Source of the DNA: Patiria pectinifera
Lineage: Eukaryota > Echinodermata > Asteroidea > Valvatida > Asterinidae
NCBI GenBank assembly: GCA_029964075.1
Contig: CM057148.1
Span: forward strand, 32,791,916-32,855,915
Length of the DNA: 64,000 nucleotides
Reading direction: 5' to 3'
Shown here: piece after piece, positions 36,163 through 48,050 of the stretch
Position numbering within the stretch: position 1 is the stretch's first letter
Layout of the letters: each line of letters opens with the position of its first letter
The notes under the pieces: generated by a model
Databases searched by the model: none
What the model was told of the DNA's origin: nothing
Seen by the model: the letters and a program-made list of their open reading frames with translations, nothing else
Made by a program: the position numbers and the translations under genes

Positions 36163-38610
36163 GAAATTTATAAAGCGCAGACAATCGCAGAAAAATCCAC
36201 CTCAAGGCGCTTAAACAAATAATAAACATACAAACTGTAATATTTAAGTTAAGAAAACTAATTCCAATAAAACCTTAAGACAAAACAAAAACAATTCCAA
36301 AAGCTGCATGGGGGGATTACAATCTAAAATTTAAAAAGCGATTTACAACACTCAAGCAAACATACTAGATACAAACAGGAATACAATGTAAAAGATATTT
36401 GCGGATAAAATACAACCATCAAACTTTTATACATGGAAAACACCAATAATATTGATATTACTAATTCACTACATTAAAATACTGTTTAAAAAGATGAGTC
36501 TTTAGACGACTCTTGAACAAATCAAGTGTCATCGAATGCTTGACACATGATGGCAAACTGTTCCAGAGAGAGGGAGCGGCTGCACTGAAAGCTCTGCCAC
36601 CGTACGTGGAGGTCCGTGGAGGTGGAGAGGGTGCCTGCAACATCATGAGCGATGCAGACCGTAGTTGGCGAGTGGGCCGATAACAATGTACCAGCTCTTG
36701 TACATTGTAAGTAGGATGGTGCCAGTCCGTGCACTGCTTTAAATGTGAGGATGAGAGTTTTGAAGATGATTCACTGTGACACTGGGAGCCAATGAAGTGA
36801 TTGTAGGATTGGGGTTATGTGTTCGCTTCGCTTGCAGCGACAAACTAATCTGGCTGCAGCATTTTGCAGACGTTGCAGTCTCTGCATCTCATTGGTCGGG
36901 AGGCCAATGAGAAGGCTGTTGCAACTATCAATTCTCGAGGTGATGAATGCATGCACCAGTTTCTCTGTAGAAGATTTGCTAAGGTAGCTCCGAATCTTAC
37001 CAATCTTGTAGATGAATGCCCATCCCACTCGACATATGTTGCTGACATGGGCCCTTCCAGGGCCGTCCCAGTCAAACCATACCGATGCTCCAGACGATCA
37101 AGTAAGATGGCATGGTCGATCGTATCGAATGCAGAGCTGAAGTCGAGTAAGATAAGAACTGCTTCCTGGTGCTCATCAATGGCCCGAGGAACATCGTTCT
37201 GGACTCGCAGTAGAGCCGTCTCAATAAAATTATGAGCTCGATATGCAGACTGAGCTTTTGCGTAGAGATCATTTGATGTGAAGTAGTCCTTCAGCTGCAG
37301 CATACAGCATCTCTCCAGCAGTTTAGACATGAAACTAAGGAGTGACACGGGTCGATAGTTACTCAAGATGTTTTGATCAAGCTTGGGCTTTTTGATCAAA
37401 GGAACAACGCGAGCAGATTTGAAACTTCGTGGAAGTTTCTTTGAAACAACCCCAGATGTGAGGGATAAGTTGATAATCTCCGTTACGGTCGGCAACAGAG
37501 AGTCTATGCACTTCTTGAGCAGTGCTGTTGGAATAGGATCCAGTTGACAGCTCTTCAAAGGCGATTCCATAATAACCTTCTGAACCTCGGCTTCCGATAC
37601 CAAATCAAACTCGGCAAACGAACAGTCACACGGTTCAGTAGGGAACATCGAAGAATCCTGACTGACTGTAGAATCTAGCGTACTCCTAATAGAAGTCGCC
37701 AAACTCTTCAGCAAGAGACTGTGAGCATGCATGCGTTGGTAGACGTCGGGATTTCTCGGGGTTTGTGAGTGAGTCAACAATTCTGAACAACTCCCTATTA
37801 CCACTACTGGCGATCCGGGAGCTGTGGTAGTTTCTTTTAGATGACTCAAGACACTTCTTGTACACCCTGCAGTGGTCAAGGTAGATCTGATGATGATGAA
37901 CCTCCAGACCCGAACTCCTATACCGTCGCTCAGCTTGACGTTTTCGTTGCTTCATACAGCGAAGCTCGTCGGAGAACCATGGGCAGTTGGGCCTGATAGT
38001 GATGGTATTACTAACCACAGGAGCATGCTTATCAAGCAGATCTCGCAAAGTGGAGTCGAACTGGTCTGTGAGCTTGATAAGATCTGACATAGGCTCAATA
38101 GATCGCAGAGATGATTCAATGCCGGCCTTGAAGTCATCCAAGTTTATCTCACGTAGCTTTCGGTACCGCACTCGTCTTGTTACAGCAGACTCTTCTGTTG
38201 GTTGTGATTGATGGGAATTAGAGACAAATTAGAGCTGATAACACCCCGGTGGTTAAAATGGCAGTTTGTACGGCGTCCTGTGATAATTGAAGAAATTTTG
38301 TGCCTCTTATGAGTTCCAGCACGGCAACCACGTCGAGTTGAATTTCGTACACGGAGCTCGGACGTGGAAAATGTCACTATATTGGAATTTGGATGCACAC
38401 GATGATGAATTCCCGATGCTTTCACTAAACCCAGTGAATGAAGAATAGCACCACTGTAATGGATTGGTGACATCATTGAAACAACAAAGAGTCCAAGAAT
38501 GTCTCGCGTAATCGAACAAAGGTGGTGTTAACAAGCAGAATAGAACACTCACTGTATGCATGTAACCGTTTGTGTTGACCCAATGCAGCAAATCCAAGGG
38601 CGACAACGAA
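36130..38610 (-). mobile_element. dead non-LTR retrotransposon (CR1/L2-like)
   Basis: On the minus strand, order from 5' to 3' is a basic N-terminal piece (38180-38476, RRGCRAGTHKRHK), a linker (37686-38171), reverse transcriptase (36845-37879), the region after the active site (36771-37028 in another frame), a further tail and finally a (TTA)n tract (36130-36162 as TAA). A TTA-type microsatellite tail and the YRPVSLL and LLDFSSAFDTIDH blocks fit the CR1/L2 group. It lacks an endonuclease part at the 5' side, so it is 5' truncated or deleted. It sits in intron 1 opposite to MADD. Confidence 0.8.
36771..38171 (-). pseudogene. broken reverse transcriptase ORF of the LINE
   Basis: The frame 36845-37879 contains PIPTALLKKC, VVPLIKKPKLD, NYRPVSLLSFMSKLLE and ILLDFSSAFDTIDHAIL, which carry the first catalytic aspartate of reverse transcriptases. 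After HRYGLTGTALE (about 37056) it jumps directly to DNA that in another frame reads KLVHAFITSRIDSCNSLL and LQRLQNAAARLV, the part downstream of the active site. The block with the F/YADD catalytic box is therefore absent, and the frame is shifted. The product cannot be a working polymerase. The linker frame 37686-38171 overlaps out of frame, which marks another shift. Confidence 0.8.
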
Positions 38611-38829
38611 AAAATTGAAAATCACATATTGATATCACAACTCACAGTCTTCGCCAGCGAGATCAGAGACCAGCTCATTCCCGTCTACCAATGATCAGTA
38701 AACGTACTACAGTGTGCTATTCTAAAAAAGTATATTAAAATCGGTAAAAAACTAAGAAATTCTCGAGACAGAGGTATTGTGTGCAGCAGCTCGAGATCAG
38801 CGCACAACGAGGTTTTCAATGAACGTTTC

Positions 38830-39476
38830 AAGGCGTAGCCGTTGTCAACTTTGAATTTCAAGGGGGCTGCAGGGCCTCTTGTAATTAATTTATTGTAACA
38901 AAACCTTGGGAAGTTTTAGACCTATTATTAAAGTGCCATTTAAAGAACAAAACTTGATTATATCACTGACTGTTGATTTTTTATGACATTTTTCATGACA
39001 TCACCGATCATTAGTTTGAAAGGTCAATCCAGGCAGACACTAACATCGTTAAAAGCAAGTTCATATCTTTTTCCACTTTCAAATTATTTGGCACTTCCGG
39101 TTTCGACCGGAAACAAGGGTCACGTGATTTGACGCACATAAGATAAAATGAAGATCATATATTATCATGTCAATTCCCGCAAAATTCAAGTTCTGGTCTC
39201 TCATGGTTGATTTTATATTGAATTTCAAAGATTAAATTTATTATTTTTTGAAGTGACGTCACGTGACCCATGATGACGTCATGATGACGTAATTGCAAAA
39301 AAGCACATCTTCAGTGGGTTGTGCATTCATGTATTGACAATTGAAGTTCATATATGTTTTCATTTTGACAGACAGTTCCGGAGAAGAATTTGCTGAGGAG
39401 AACAATAATAATAGTAAATTCATACAATAACAATAGGTGTTGGGCTCAAGGCCCAACACACAAGGCCCAACACCTA
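38830..39476 (+). repeat. hairpin-ended repeat, 3' part of copy g
   Basis: It carries the TTTCAAGGGGGCTGCAGGGC segment, GGCACTTCCGGTTTCGACCGGA and GTGACGTCACGTGACC, and ends in an expanded hairpin (39434-39476). Copy g may be one copy that began at 32582 and was interrupted by the hAT-like element and the LINE; that is inference. Confidence 0.6.
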
Positions 39477-39499
39477 CGTGTGTAATTATAACTTAAAAA

Positions 39500-39955
39500 G
39501 TTTAAGAGCGCCCATCCCAATTTGTTGAAAAGATTGTTGCTGACATCATAAACTAACATTTGAAAAAAAAATTCAATTTTTTTTTAGAGCATATTGATCT
39601 TCGTAATTCAAGGACTAAGGTCATTTCGTTACGCATTTTCTCCGGTCTTCATGCTACGATTTTGTTTTTTTTTATGAAATGAAAGATGAAAGAGCTTTAA
39701 TATGATGTACCGGTACAGCTTGGCTTTGTAGGCGCTATAGTTTTTTTAGATACAAGTACAAAGTCCAGAGGTCATGCTAATTAGTCAAAAGTTCCTTGAC
39801 CCGTATCTCAAAAACTAATGAGCCAATTTACAAAACAAAAAAATTAGTTCTGGGTTTTTTTTCTTATAGGCCAATCATCACACCAAATATCGTTTCAATC
39901 TGTGAGGGTCGGGTCCAAAATCATGTTGAATTGACACGGAATGACCCACGTTGTA
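39500..39955 (-). repeat. dispersed repeat, reverse copy
   Basis: This is the reverse complement of 20385-20840: it shares AAGGTCATTTCGTTACGC, GAGGTCATGCTAATTAGTC and GTCGGGTCCAAAATCATGTTG with that repeat. Non-coding. Confidence 0.6.
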
Positions 39956-40890
39956 CATTGTACATGTAACTGCTGATTGTGGATCTATCATCTGGAAACT
40001 TTAAATGATTGGGTAGATTGGCTATCATGCATGCAAAAGGCATTGACTCTTGAGGCTGGGGCAGTGGTAGTCTTGGCCCAAGACCCTAGTGATCGATAGT
40101 GGACGGTGCAAAGTGCGCCCTCTAATGGCACAACAATTGGACCAGTGGGCATACTCACACTAAAGTCTTGGCCATTTTGTATCAGCGGTTTAACTCTTTC
40201 TTTATTTTCTCCCTAGGCTTTCCTAGGGAACCAATCAGCGATCGAGAAATGTTTCCAACGCGCCCGCGCCCGATGGTTGCAAACATTCGCGCTATACGTG
40301 TACGTGCGGTGAGACGGTTGTAAACATACGGGCTATATAAGTACCGTACAGTACATGCGGTGACCCAGCATCATGAAACCAATCAGCGAATGAGATATTA
40401 ATCAATTTGTGGTGCACGTGAGCAACCATCATTGCTTATTATGCAACACAGTGATACCCCCGCGCGAGGGCGTGACTACTGCGGCAAATGGTGTTAAAAA
40501 ACTGCCGTTTTGTTTGAATTTATTCAAACGATTCTATTTACATAAAATGGCTACGCCCCATTGCTACGAAATGACCCAAGACGTTTGTGAGAGAAAGTAA
40601 AAAATCAATTATGCAAGGGCGCTACAGAACATTGCAACTACCGCTCTTGAGCACTGACGTTTTGGGCCAAGACTAGGGCAGTGGTGGATGATTTCTACAA
40701 TATGTACACGTATAGTCATCACATGGCAAAATTGTCATATCAGACCTCACCATTGACCACCTCTGTTTTGAACGATGAACTTAAAACATTGTAAAAAGAA
40801 TATTGTACTGTGGGTCTGTAGTCTTTGGCCGTCACCAATCAACACAATGTTTTAAAACAAATTGAAGGACCGTACAATGCATACCAGTAC
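39956..40890. other. intronic stretch without gene
   Basis: The phrase TCTTGGCCCAAGACYAGGG and its surroundings occur at 40070-40090, again near 40665, and earlier at 4025, so a dispersed repeat is present. CCAATCAGCGA words occur twice (40231 and 40379). No gene is visible. Confidence 0.4.
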
Positions 40891-40891
40891 A

Positions 40892-41364
40892 TCATTAATG
40901 AAAACATTCTTGGCAAATGCTTTCACCTCTCACACCGCAGTACAAATGCCCCCGTCAGTCCCTCTTAATCATTACCTCGAGTTCCGAAAACCAACGCAAT
41001 AGAACCGAGGTCCTATTCCATTATTCCATGCTCTGCTGTCCAGGCGGTCGGCCTGCTTTGAACACTCCAATTTTTTCAAAGTAAACGTTTTGGCCGCGCT
41101 CGGCACTCAGTCAAGAGAACCGGGCGGAGACCGAGAGGAAGGCCAGGCTGGCAGTGGCGCGCCTTGCGGCGGACCGCCAGCCTGCGCCCAAGATCCAACT
41201 ACGAGCTTTTTAACTGCAGCAATTTTAATATACGCTATTGGAGCTGGAATTACCGCGGCTGCTGGCACCAGACTTGCCCTCCAATAGATCCTCGTTAAAG
41301 GATTTAAAGTGTACTCATTCCAATTACAGGGCCTCGAAAGAGTCCCCGTGTCGGGAGTGGGTAA
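40892..41364 (-). pseudogene. 18S rRNA pseudogene fragment
   Basis: The minus strand carries universally conserved small-subunit rRNA words: GTGCCAGCAGCCGCGGTAAT (the 530-loop region), CGCGGTAATTCCAGCTCCAA, TTTGAAAAAATTGGAGTGTT and GCCAAGAATGTTTTCATTAA. It spans the region from before the 530 loop through the V4 domain. Compared with standard eukaryotic 18S, two pieces are missing: about 35 bases between GAAAGCATTTGCC and the next conserved block (near 40924), and about 28 bases between CTCTTTCGAGGCC and the upstream helix (near 41349). It is isolated, with no 5.8S or 28S next to it. It is therefore a dead copy and not a working rDNA unit. It lies 513 bp before MADD exon 2. Confidence 0.85.
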
Positions 41365-41877
41365 CATTCTGAACTTCATGTAACTGATTTGTATGTTTTT
41401 TGTTTATTTTTTTTGTATTCTTTTAATTTGTTTTCATCAGTTTTATTTATTTTTATTCATCTTTTATTGATGATGTTTAAGTAATTTTTATCATTCTATT
41501 GATGTATTTTTGGCGAGCTGCGAAGCAGATGTGAGCCTATGTAATATCAATTTCCATCCGTCCATACGTACGGCTGTACATCCTGACCATACCACCCTTG
41601 TGGGGTGATGTTCCTTTCAGGACACATCACCCCACTTTTTTCACAATAGAAAAACATCACCCCACAATTCCGTCTGGCTGGAACGGACGTACGTCCGTCT
41701 GTCCGGCCGTCGGCATTCAGATAAAATGTTGAAGTTTTTGGTTTTACCAAAGTTCGGCTATTTTTAGTTCGGTTCGGCGGTTCGACTGCAGCACTAGGTG
41801 TGAACTACATGTATGATGCATTTCCTTAACGTACTATGTATATTTAGAAACTTGTATGTTTTGAATTGTTATTACAG

Positions 41878-42169
41878 AGATTGTGTATGGGGTGTTTTGA
41901 CTGGCATATGCAGTGACATACCTCCTCTTGTCAGACATGATGTTCGTCAGATCGAAACATGGATACTGCGTTTTCTGAGTGCTCCAGTTCCTGTTCCAGG
42001 GAAAACACGTGTAGAAATACAAGTCCTGGATACACAACCACCCATGGTATTTGCTTTGCCAGATCACACACGCTTCTCACTGGCAGATTTTCCACTTCAC
42101 TTACCTCTGGAATTGCTTGGAGTGGATACTTGTCTCAGGGTGCTCACTCTTATCATGCTAGAGAACAAG
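41878..42169 (+). CDS. MADD: MADD exon 2 (end of uDENN, start of cDENN)
   Basis: The acceptor is TTATTACAG and the donor GTACAG. The first base completes the Arg codon from exon 1; the exon then ends on a codon border (phase 0). Residues 210-307 of the joined protein include DVRQIETWILRFL, SAPVPVPGKTRVEIQVL, FALPDHTRFSLADFPLHLPL and ELLGVDTCLRVLTLIMLENK. The LPLELLGVD block is very conserved in MADD and sits at the start of the central DENN module, which forms the Rab-binding core. No breaks are seen. Confidence 0.92.
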
Positions 42170-43279
42170 GTACAGTATTAGTCCGCTCAATTTAGAACAA
42201 GACAGGGCCTGACCTAAAACAAATTGCAATAGAATCTGTTTTAATGCTTTCACGCTAAGGAAATACTGGGTATCACTATTTAACATGTACATACTAAAGA
42301 TCTAATTTCATCAAAGTAGTAAAAAAAGGCTTTAATTCACTTTTTTGCTACAGATTTTTCATCATCCGTAAACAGCTGTATGGAGTGGTCATGTTTTCTT
42401 TCGCGTCCGTTACCCGTCAGAAAATCCGTTCATATCACGTACATGTATGTATGAGACTTCTCGAGACACGACTGATCACAGCAGATGACTTTTCTATGTC
42501 CACCAAGTATTATAATTGATGATAATTTACACTGCCTCACAAAACTATAGGATCAAGAAATTTGAGATTTGATTACTGCCTGAATTATTAATTGGTTAAA
42601 ATAAATCACTCTGTGCTCAATAAACCATTTGTTTTTAAAAGGGAAAATCTTTGCATAAGCAGGTCTACTTCAAACAAGGGTGGGAAATGATATACGTGTA
42701 CACAAAGAGATCCATTTAAAGTTCAATTTCAGGTGTCTACGCCAATAGGCCAGAGTCCAATTTTAAATATTAGGGAAAATATCCGAAATCCAAGATTTGT
42801 GTGTTCCATTTGTGATGAATTTACATGTAGGTTATTGGCATAACTTATAAATAACATAAATTGTCCAAAAAAAATGAATGTACACTAATAAACCTCAATG
42901 GAGACAAATTTATGACATTAAAATCTTGCAGCGAAAATTTAGCTGAATTCTGGGCTTTAGAGAAAAGAAGTTAGGCAGTGTGACAAGTGTATTACCTCTA
43001 CAAATAATAAACATGCCCCCAGATCAAAGCCTTAGGCCGGGGGGGGGGGGGGACCATGCCATTGAGATCATTTCTTTAAAGTATCCTCGTGTGACCATTA
43101 TTCGCACACTTAGTACTTTGACAAACTTTTTACTGAATAAACTAAACCGTACAAAGTTTTTAACTTACATTGTAAGCACTACTAATAAACAACGTGCAAA
43201 AAAATTTGCACAATATCGAATATCACGAAAGCACCAAGAGTGTTGTCGTCTGCAGACGAGTCAAATTGGTTGCCACAAA

Positions 43280-43390
43280 AGTTACGTTATAGAGAATGGA
43301 CGAGGAACTGTAGATTCGTGCTAAGAATGGACGAGGCGAAGCTGAGTCCATTCATGCAAGAATCTACAGTTCCGAGTCTATTCTCTGACT
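43280..43390. repeat. foldback repeat
   Basis: AGAGAATGGACGAGGAACTG and GTAGATTCGTGC at the left pair with AGAATCTACAGTTCCGAGTC and TATTCTCT at the right around ATGGACGAGGCGAAGCTGAG. The TGTAGATTCGT word recurs at 43459 and in the triplet repeat at 44581. Confidence 0.6.
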
Positions 43391-44580
43391 TAACCTATTT
43401 CTTAAAACAACAATACTTTATGCAAATAAGATCCCTGGTTTACCACATTTGTGAATAAGTGTAGATTCGTACAATCTAGTTAACTTTGCCTGGCCCTGTG
43501 CATGCATCGTAACAAGATTCTATTGTTAACCCTTCGGATGGGTGCACATCTTTTGTTCCATTCATCACATGCACAGTACATTTGTCCTCATGGTACGTGT
43601 AAGTCACACACAATTCACGATCAGAAGTGTTCAGTGCGAACACACTGTCTTTCCTTACTCCCAAAGCAAAATGGAGTCTGCGCTTGTATGTTACAGCTAG
43701 GGGATTATACCGGAAAATACTTTGATGCTGTTTTTTTTTTCGGGATTGATCTGAGGAGTTTAAACACCAACCACAAGAAAAGGTTGGCAAGCAACTCATT
43801 TGTGCATAGAGCTTTTTGATTTGTGGAACCACATGTCATTGGCCATTCAATCGAGAACCACATTTCTTTATCTTGATGAGTAGGCGACACATCGGAATAT
43901 GCCCATCTCACTCACTACAGGAAATAATTTTGCTTGGAAAATACATTAGTCCTACATTGGAATATATTCTGAGACATACGTATATGATTGGGTAAGTTTC
44001 ATTTGATTTCGTTAGATATTCGTCCATTTTATTTATGATTGTCATTTTGATAATGAAAGATGTGTACATATTCTTTAACCGAGGGGTATCCACTGATTTT
44101 TTTATAATGCAAATTTAAAGATAAAAAAAAATAAAAATTGAATTTTTAGTATTAAAAAAATTTCAGCATTAACATATAGATAATAATATAAAAATTAAAA
44201 ATAAAACTTAAAATAAAAAGGGAACTGCAAATAAAATAAAGAGGAATATTTTACACTGCGCTTTAGGTTAAAATTTATAATCGCCACCGGATGTATATTA
44301 TATTAAAAATATAAGCACGGCAAATTAAAAATCACACGAGAACATTTTGTGTAAAAATTAAAAAAATTAGAGTAGTAAAGTATTTATTAAAATCAGGAAC
44401 ACGTCAAATTCTTTCGGAAAAAAAAAATCGTACATTTTTTAGTACCATTAACATTTCTTTTTCTTTTCATTATCATGGACTGAAACTTAAAAAAGGAAAT
44501 CTTTAGCATGTTTAGTGCTGGAATTATACATGGAATTTATACAGTGCTGGAATATACATGGAATTGTTCACAACAAAAAC

Positions 44581-44669
44581 TGTGGATTCTGAAAATAATC
44601 TACAGTTAGGTGTAGATTCTCAAAATAATCTACAGTAAAGTGTAGATTCGTGAAAATAATCTACACTTT
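44581..44669. repeat. three tandem 30-bp units
   Basis: Units at 44581, 44611 and 44641 follow TGTAGATTCTCAAAATAATC then TACAGTAAAG. Each unit contains an inverted pair (GTAGATT / AATCTAC), so each can form a small hairpin. The word links it to the foldback at 43280. Confidence 0.7.
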
Positions 44670-44872
44670 TAACAATATAGTGTGACGTCACAGAAATAGG
44701 TTAAGTGCTCATAATTCATGCACGAACGGTAAACATCATTCTACGAAGTCTCCACTGTGTCCTACTGAAAATACGATGGCTCAAACAAATTTGAATCAAG
44801 GATAACTTTTTGTGCAAAAATTTGGTCTGTGGTTTGATAAACATACTTTTATTTGCCATCAGATATTGTTAA

Positions 44873-45415
44873 AGATATAGTCCATCATTTGTCAGTTTGT
44901 GCATTTTGTTCGTTTGAAGCCACTAAAGTGCTCAAAATCTAAAGAAGAGTAGTGAACAACTAACCTGATAAAGTTTCAGCTCAGCTTCAGCTGTATATTC
45001 CGAGAAAAACAGCATCCTAGGATCTCAATTTCAAATCAAAAGTTGCTGAATCATGGTTTGAATTGGGCCTGAATCCAGCGTCTGAGACACATTCTCACTG
45101 AGCCCAGTGCAGCTACGTGGCGTCGCGCACTGATAGGACGAATTATAGCAATCGCGCGTGCGTGTGTGTCATGCCAATACTTGGGAGCGCTTCGCCGAAT
45201 AACAAAACGAACTACTAATTTAAATTTTTTACGGTGCGTCTTAAGAAGCACCATTGGAAAGGCCTTCTTTCGTTGATTACTTCAAAATGACAGCTTGCCA
45301 GAAAGAATAATTTCACATGGAGTTTAGTCCCCTTACTATCTTTCAACCAAGTATGTTTTTCAACAATAATCACGCAAGTTACTTTTCGGATAGCTGCAAA
45401 TGATGGACTATAGCT
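44873..45415. mobile_element. TTAA-flanked TIR element, family 1, copy 3
   Basis: TTAA at 44869-44872 and 45416-45419 flanks termini AGATATAGTCCATCATTTG and CAAATGATGGACTATAGCT. The 543-bp copy is in the same orientation as copy 1 and opposite to copy 2. It sits in MADD intron 2. Confidence 0.75.
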
Positions 45416-45519
45416 TTAAGCATAGATATATCGATATTACCCCAATTATTCTGTAGTATTTTGATACATGTATATATATCAGTATCGCCGATAACAATTT
45501 TTACCCCTCAGCCGAGAGG

Positions 45520-45905
45520 CTCTAGGGGTATTGTCATCGCCTACGGCGTTCATCCGTATGTCCGGACAGCTTAGTTTCGGGATGATAACTTGAGTTAGAA
45601 ATGTTGTTTGGGATTGTAACTTTGGTAGGGGGTTGCCCTTAGGAGTAGGCAAATTGGGATTGGTTTTGAGGTCAAAAGGTCAAAGGTCAAGGTCACTGTG
45701 GTGAGTTAAAGGTAAATGGTTTCTGGATGATAACTTGAGTTAGAAATGAGATTTTGGTGTCTAACTTTGGTAGGAAATGCCCTTGGGAGTAGGCAAGTTG
45801 GGATTGGTTTTGAGGTCCAAAGGTCAAAGGTCAAGGTCACAGTGTGGAGTTAAAGGTTAATGGTTTCCGGATGATAACTTGACTCTGGCTGAGGGGTTTC
45901 AACAG
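45520..45905 (+). repeat. tandem repeat with AGGTCA direct repeats
   Basis: It opens ACCCCTCAGCCGAGAGG and closes with GCCTCTCGGCT-related words (CTCTGGCTGAGGGG), an inverted terminal pair. Inside are two tandem units of about 145 bp, each with AGGTCAAAGGTCAAGGTCA (45677-45695 and 45821-45839) and GGATGATAACTTGA. AGGTCA spaced by one base is the DR1 form bound by nuclear receptors such as HNF4 and RXR dimers. Any regulatory role is unproven. Confidence 0.6.
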
Positions 45906-46789
45906 CAACGCTGTTATTTTTTAATCATATCGAAATTTTCGATATTGAGGAATGATATTGAAAATGAGTCAGATTATTGTCAGAATATATCTCCCGTTTG
46001 TGCTTTTACTTTGTGTTTAACGTTGATGTAGGAATTAAAACTTGGCAGCAACTTGTGCTTGTGACTGAAAATAAAAAAAAATCGCCAACTGCCAAGCCGC
46101 CAAGCCGCGTTACTTTGTTCTCTGCGTTCGCTGGAATTCGCGGTCTCCCCCAATGTAAAACCTCAAAAGAAACTGCCCATTCTGGACAAATTGTCAGTGC
46201 TGAGATTTGTTTAAAAAGTTAGAGTAATATGCCCCAGATAAAGCCGTGGATAATTGGGAATTAAGATTGTTTGTTTGGGTTTTTTTGTGCTTGAAGCAGT
46301 GCTGTTGTCTGTTTTTCCCCACATTTTCTCGCTGGTACCTCCCGGCGCTGTAATTGATTAATTAAAATAAAAACTTGAGCATTGCACTCCAGAAAAAAGC
46401 GTGGGAATTGGGAGTTTATCTTTTTTTTGGTTTGAAGAAGTTCCGTTGTCTGATAACATTTTCCCACATTGTCTCCGTCGCCGATAATAAAAACTTGAGC
46501 AATGTGGTCTGGAGAGAGCCGTTTCAGTTGTTTAATTTTTTTTTTACAGAAGATACGGTACCTTACCCATAAACTGATTTTGAAGGTTTTTAGTTCGACC
46601 GTATAAGTTACTGAATTGTGTTTTGGATTATAGTTACGGAACTACATGCATGTACAGTTGTATACAACACTGAAGAAGGCAAACTTTTGAAATTGCTCCC
46701 TTCTGCATTAAAATACAATATTGTGATATAACGTCTTGTGTATATTTTGTTATAAGTAAGATTTGAGGCTTTGCATGGTGAAGATACTA

Positions 46790-46959
46790 AATAATGAAAG
46801 GTTTGCGGAAACACCATGTGCGAATACTTTCTCAACTAAGAGAATGGTTCTGAAACGAACCAGAGATAAACAGAGTTTATACCTCTGGTTCGTTTCAGAA
46901 CCATTCTCTTAGTTGAGAAAGTATTCGCACATGGTGTTTCCGAAAACCTTTCATTATTT
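46790..46959. repeat. foldback repeat with ~76-bp arms
   Basis: AATAATGAAAGGTTT, GAAACACCATGTGCGAATAC and GTTCTGAAACGAACCAGAG at the left are matched almost exactly in reverse at 46883-46959. The centre is 17 bp. Near-identity of the arms suggests recent insertion or gene conversion between the arms. Confidence 0.7.
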
Positions 46960-48050
46960 ATTTTATTATACTTATCCTGCATTTGATACGGGTTCTGCGT
47001 GTATTCCCCCACCCCGTATAATATAAATATGTATATTTCACCATTAGTCAATTATTTTTAGCCAATTTTCGGGTACAGACAGATCGACCGACTGACCGAC
47101 CAACCGCCAAGTAACATGTAGTTCTAAACTCCTGCCATAACTTAAAAACCATGGTACCTATTAATTATCTAAAAAGGTTGCAAACGAGTGTCATAGGATG
47201 AACCTTGAATGAAAGCTCTTGTACACGTATGTACAATGTACATGTACCGGTACATTGTACAATGTTGTTTGAAAATTACAATGAACCTTATGGCGTTTTT
47301 GGAATAAATTCATAATCAATTGAGGAACTATCGCACAGAGGAAGTGCACTTGCACGAACAGTGCCTTGCCAACATTGTGTACATGTACCGTACACGTATG
47401 AAAACAATGCACAGCAATGTTTTGCCAAGAAAACTAATGCTAACTCGATGAAATTTTGACGATTATGTATGACTATGAGGTACAGTAAAACAAATATTAC
47501 GTACAGTAAAACAAATATGACATGGTTTACTTCAGGTACATAGTCGATATTAGCTTAAGAAGTTGATATTATTAAGAAGTTGACAAATTAGTTCCTGAGG
47601 CAAAGCCAATTAGTAACTTTGAATACCTCGGGGAGCCACATGGTACATGCACATATTCATCCTCAACCTATGTTATATTTGTATAACTCCTGAAGACTCA
47701 TATTGAATTAACCTTTCTGAGATGGCTGACACTATAGGAGGGCGTGAGGTTCAATTATTTGGGTAAATCAAAAGCGTTTACCCAAACCAAAAAGTGCCCT
47801 CTTATATTGTGTCCAAAAAAGGCCAGTGCACGTCACAATGGATTCACAAATAGTCTTGACTGGCACTATTTTTAGTTGACAACAACACACAAGGAGTCAT
47901 ACATGTATATTGTACATGTACGGTAAGTACCGGTACATAACTTACAATTAAGTACCGGTACATGTACTTGATTTACATTGTAATTGCATGCATTGTATTT
48001 CGTGAAAAATGAATGTTCTTCCCTTCCCTTTCTTTCATATGACTATGCAG

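Larger units (their letters stand above)
20155..41877 (+). other. MADD intron 1 (21.7 kb), repeat-filled
   Basis: The donor GTGAGG at 20155 and acceptor TTATTACAG ending at 41877 bracket this intron. The phases match (two bases left, one base supplied), and the joined protein aligns with the family without a gap, so no coding exon is missing. It holds most of the repeat structures of the window: the hairpin-ended 1.8-kb repeats, the 4.2-kb inverted-repeat element, a hAT-like element, a LINE and an 18S relic. Confidence 0.85.
42170..48050 (+). other. MADD intron 2
   Basis: This 5.9-kb intron (GTACAG..ATGCAG) holds foldback repeats (43280-43390 and 46790-46959), a 30-bp triplet repeat (44581-44669), a TTAA element (44873-45415) and a tandem repeat with AGGTCA words (45520-45905). 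AT-rich low-complexity DNA spans 44100-44460. The minus-strand open frame 43476-43832 (118 codons) has several cysteines but no family I know. Confidence 0.8.

Noticed and set aside
36771-38171. A host gene encoding reverse transcriptase
   Set aside because: It lacks the catalytic box, has frame shifts and a (TTA)n tail: a dead LINE.
25030-39476. CRISPR-like or terminator hairpins (GGTGTTGGGC palindromes)
   Set aside because: Spacing is not regular, the DNA is animal, and each hairpin marks the end of a repeat copy.
41090-41379. Open frames of 65 and 90 codons in a GC-rich stretch
   Set aside because: They lie in the 18S rRNA relic; the conserved rRNA words explain the openness.
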